Positions 61,477 through 64,000 of a stretch of 64,000 nt of DNA are shown one piece after another. The first letter of the stretch is position 1. Every line of letters begins with the position of its first letter. Made by a program: the position numbers and the translations under genes. Source of the stretch: UBA6168 sp039819485. Its GTDB lineage: Bacteria > Bacteroidota > Bacteroidia > Chitinophagales > Saprospiraceae. The notes under the pieces were generated by a model. It worked only from the letters and a program-made list of their open reading frames with translations. It was not told where the DNA came from and searched no databases. The DNA is taken from the NCBI GenBank assembly GCA_039819485.1, contig JBCBRY010000038.1, positions 5,372 through 69,371 on the forward strand, in the 5' to 3' direction.

Positions 61477-63909
61477 ATGACGCCCAACCAAGAGACAGAC
61501 CACCTCGAACTCATCGAAAACGAAGCCATCCTTGAAGATGTTGATTTCAGCAAGGAGGTTCAACCCCTGCAGCGGACCCTGCCCAATAACCTGACCATTT
61601 TACCAGTGTTCCAAAAGCCCGTCTTTCCGGGCATCCCGACACCGCTGACTTTTTCTGGTGACCAGACCATTAAGTCCATCAAGGAAGCCATTGAAAAAAA
61701 CCAGGGCTATGTGGGAGTCGTACTCGCCAATGAAACGGACACTCCCGGCGAGTACGAATATCAGCACACGGGTACGGTTTTCCAGATCCTGCGGGTCGCC
61801 CCGGTGGCACCAAAAATCATCCAGGTTGTAGGACAGGGGATCACCCGTTTTACCAAAAAGAAAGTACTGTATGTGCAGCCGCACGTTAAATGGGAAGTGA
61901 ACTATCACTACGACTCCAACGAAACGGTGTCGCCGGAGATGAAGGCATATATGCTTTCGATCGGCTCTGAACTAAAATCTCTTTTACAGTTGAACCCGAT
62001 CTTCAAAGAGCAGCTCAACATGGTCGTTGCGCAGCTGAATTATGACGAGCCGGGCCTGACGATGGACATCATCTCCACCCTGCTGACTGCCAGCACAGAT
62101 AAATTGCAGGACTTGCTGGAAACATTTGACCTCTACGAGCGGGCCAACAAACTGCTGCGCCTGATCAAAGAAGAACTGGAAGTAGCACAGATCCAGCAAA
62201 AAATTCAGCAGGAAATAGATACACAGGTAAACAAACAACAAAAGGAGTTTTTCCTGCGCCAGCAACTGCAAGCCATCAAAAAAGAGCTCGGCCTCGAAAA
62301 GGAAGAAAGTGAAACAGAAATTGAAAAAATCGAAAAGCGGCTGCATGGAAAAGAGTTGTCCGAAGAGGCCCAGAAAGTAGTGAACGAAGAATTGGAAAAA
62401 TTGAAAACCCTCAATGCCCAATCACCAGAATTTGGGGTCACCCGCAATTACCTGGAGCTGATTGCAGAGTTACCCTGGGGGATATACTCGGATGATAATC
62501 AAGACATTAAAAAAGCACGTTCGATATTGGACGGTGACCACTATGGCCTGACAGATGTCAAAGAACTCATCCTTGAATTCCTGAGTGCCGTCATCAAGAG
62601 AGGCAGCATTGGCGGCTCCATTATTTGCCTCGTAGGACCTCCGGGCGTGGGTAAAACCTCGATTGGAGAAAGCATCGCCGAAGCCCTCGGCCGTAAGTTT
62701 TTCCGTTTCTCTGTCGGTGGTATGCGGGACGAAGCAGAGATCAAAGGCCATCGCCGTACTTACATCGGGGCCATGGCCGGCAAGCTGATCCAGGCACTCA
62801 AACGGGTGGAAACCTCTAACCCCGTCATCATGCTCGACGAGATCGATAAAATTGGCTCAAGCTTCCGGGGCGATCCGGCCAGTGCCTTGCTGGAAGTTCT
62901 TGACCCGGCTCAAAATGCCACTTTTCTCGACCACTACCTCGACATTCCGTTCGATCTGTCAAAAGTGCTTTTTGTGACCACGGCGAACCAGCTCGACACC
63001 ATCCCCGGCCCCCTGCTCGACCGGATGGAGGTGATCCGTCTGAGCGGCTATATCCTGGAGGAAAAAGTACAGATCGCTAAAAAATACCTGATCCCCCGAC
63101 AATTGAAGGAGCATGGCTTCAAGGCCAGGGATGTGAAGTTCAGGGATGCAGCCGTGAAAGTAATCGCCGATAAATATGCAAGGGAAGCAGGTGTGCGGAA
63201 TTTGGAAAAACAAATTCGAAAGATCGTTCGGAAAGTGACGATGAAATCAGCCGAGAATGGTCAAAAGTCATTTACCATCAATGCCGTTGATGTGGAAAGC
63301 TATCTTGGCAAACCCATTTTCACAACCGAAAAACTGTATCCAAAACCCATCCCCGGCGTCGTACTGGGGCTTGCTTACACTGCTTATGGAGGGGCCACTT
63401 TATACATAGAGGCCGCAGCGGTTGCCAGTAAAGGTGGCGGTTTCAAACAAACCGGCCAGCTGGGCAGCGTCATGACAGAAAGCACCCAGATTGCCCACAG
63501 CTATGTCCGTTCGCTGCTGACCAAACAAGACCCGCCCAATCCGTTTTTTGATCAAAACGCCATCCATTTGCACGTGCCCGCCGGCGCAACGCCGAAAGAC
63601 GGACCTTCTGCCGGTATCACCATGGCCCTTGCCTTGTATTCACTGGCCACCGGGAAAGCGATTAAAAATAACCTGGCCATGACGGGTGAACTGACGCTCA
63701 CTGGAAAGGTACTGCCCATCGGCGGGGTAAAGGAAAAAACCATCGCTGCCCGTCGGGTCGGCATCAAGAACCTGATTTTCCCAATCGATAATCAAAAGGA
63801 TTTTGAAGAATTGCCGGACTACATCAAAAAAGGACTGAAGGTGCATTTCGCGGATTATTTCGAAGATGTACTGGCGGTAGCGTACGGCAAACGATATAAA
63901 AAGCACTAA
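61477..63909 (+). CDS. lon: ATP-dependent Lon protease
   Basis: An 810-residue protease of the LonA type. An N-terminal substrate-recognition domain (residues ~37-240, LPNNLTILPVFQKPVFPG) leads to a coiled-coil region rich in Glu, Gln and Lys. The AAA+ module has Walker A LVGPPGVGKTS, Walker B VIMLDEIDKIG and the pore-loop region FRFSVGGMRDEAEIKGHRR. The C-terminal peptidase carries the Ser-Lys dyad Ser711 (PKDGPSAGITMA) and Lys754 (GGVKEKTIAARR); the 43-residue spacing matches E. coli Lon. It degrades misfolded and regulatory proteins in the cytoplasm. It is slightly longer than the E. coli enzyme because of an acidic N-terminal extension (ELIENEAILEDVDFSKEV). Start is the ATG at 61477. A large palindrome follows the stop. 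Confidence 0.97.
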   Translation: MTPNQETDHLELIENEAILEDVDFSKEVQPLQRTLPNNLTILPVFQKPVFPGIPTPLTFSGDQTIKSIKEAIEKNQGYVGVVLANETDTPGEYEYQHTGTVFQILRVAPVAPKIIQVVGQGITRFTKKKVLYVQPHVKWEVNYHYDSNETVSPEMKAYMLSIGSELKSLLQLNPIFKEQLNMVVAQLNYDEPGLTMDIISTLLTASTDKLQDLLETFDLYERANKLLRLIKEELEVAQIQQKIQQEIDTQVNKQQKEFFLRQQLQAIKKELGLEKEESETEIEKIEKRLHGKELSEEAQKVVNEELEKLKTLNAQSPEFGVTRNYLELIAELPWGIYSDDNQDIKKARSILDGDHYGLTDVKELILEFLSAVIKRGSIGGSIICLVGPPGVGKTSIGESIAEALGRKFFRFSVGGMRDEAEIKGHRRTYIGAMAGKLIQALKRVETSNPVIMLDEIDKIGSSFRGDPASALLEVLDPAQNATFLDHYLDIPFDLSKVLFVTTANQLDTIPGPLLDRMEVIRLSGYILEEKVQIAKKYLIPRQLKEHGFKARDVKFRDAAVKVIADKYAREAGVRNLEKQIRKIVRKVTMKSAENGQKSFTINAVDVESYLGKPIFTTEKLYPKPIPGVVLGLAYTAYGGATLYIEAAAVASKGGGFKQTGQLGSVMTESTQIAHSYVRSLLTKQDPPNPFFDQNAIHLHVPAGATPKDGPSAGITMALALYSLATGKAIKNNLAMTGELTLTGKVLPIGGVKEKTIAARRVGIKNLIFPIDNQKDFEELPDYIKKGLKVHFADYFEDVLAVAYGKRYKKH

Positions 63910-63915
63910 TGTGCG

Positions 63916-63967
63916 GTCGCAGCCCCCTTCGGCTGAAAGTAATACTTCAGCCGAAGGGGGCTGCGAC
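63916..63967. other. Perfect 22-bp palindrome after lon
   Basis: The arms at 63916-63937 and 63946-63967 are exact reverse complements (starting GTCGCAGCCCCCTTCGGCTG), with an eight-base loop. It lies seven bases after the stop. It has no immediate T-run on the plus strand (an A-run follows ~10 bases later), so it may be a repeat element or mRNA-stabilising hairpin rather than a classical terminator. Confidence 0.7.
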
Positions 63968-64000
63968 ATAACCCATAAAAAAAAAGGTCCACAAAAGTTT

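Overview
The window looks like chromosome from a marine-type member of the Bacteroidota, most likely the Saprospiria (Lewinella/Haliscomenobacter-like). Four things point there: several type IX secretion (T9SS) C-terminal sorting domains, giant surface proteins built of SdrD_B, DUF11, HYR-like and SprB-type modules, a LytTR/two-component-propeller regulatory style, and a six-gene sodium-pumping NADH:quinone oxidoreductase (nqr) operon. I saw no rRNA, tRNA, CRISPR array, transposase or phage gene. The assignment is inferred from protein style, not from a marker-gene search.

Layout. Bases 1-8051 (minus strand) carry the N-terminal part of a TamB/AsmA-like protein that runs off the left edge, two small lipoproteins and a 947-residue T9SS-exported protein. 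Bases 8204-16690 (plus) carry a helical hypothetical protein, a three-domain fusion (APH-type kinase, M23 peptidase, class III aminotransferase), a lipoprotein, an exported amidase-signature enzyme and a NaChBac-type voltage-gated sodium channel. Bases 16729-20922 encode a propeller histidine kinase and a LytTR response regulator. Bases 21613-28267 are nqrABCDEF, followed by a small secreted protein. Bases 29577-46078 (minus) hold three giant modular surface proteins. SecA and a MoxR-type ATPase follow on the plus strand. A T9SS protein, a disrupted gene and a signalling operon (NtrC-type regulator, FIST protein, hybrid histidine kinase) occupy the minus strand to 59366. The window closes with a YceI lipoprotein (minus), a DUF2062 membrane protein and Lon protease (plus).

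How the genes may work together. Na+-NQR would build a sodium gradient, and the sodium channel 5 kb upstream would dissipate it on demand, so this stretch looks like part of a sodium-energised physiology. SecA supplies the first export step for the many signal-peptide proteins, and those with T9SS C-terminal domains would then cross the outer membrane. The kinase and regulator pairs are plausible partners by position only.

The most unusual signals are: palindromic stem-loops in every intergenic gap of the nqr operon; an NqrA with an added signal peptide and membrane helix; the kinase-peptidase-aminotransferase fusion; poly-C tracts (coding strand) upstream of each of the three giant surface-protein genes; a dispersed ~107-nt element with inverted arms; and TTCCC-N5-GGGAA-like dyads near the NtrC-type operon and a possible sigma-54 promoter in front of a disrupted gene.
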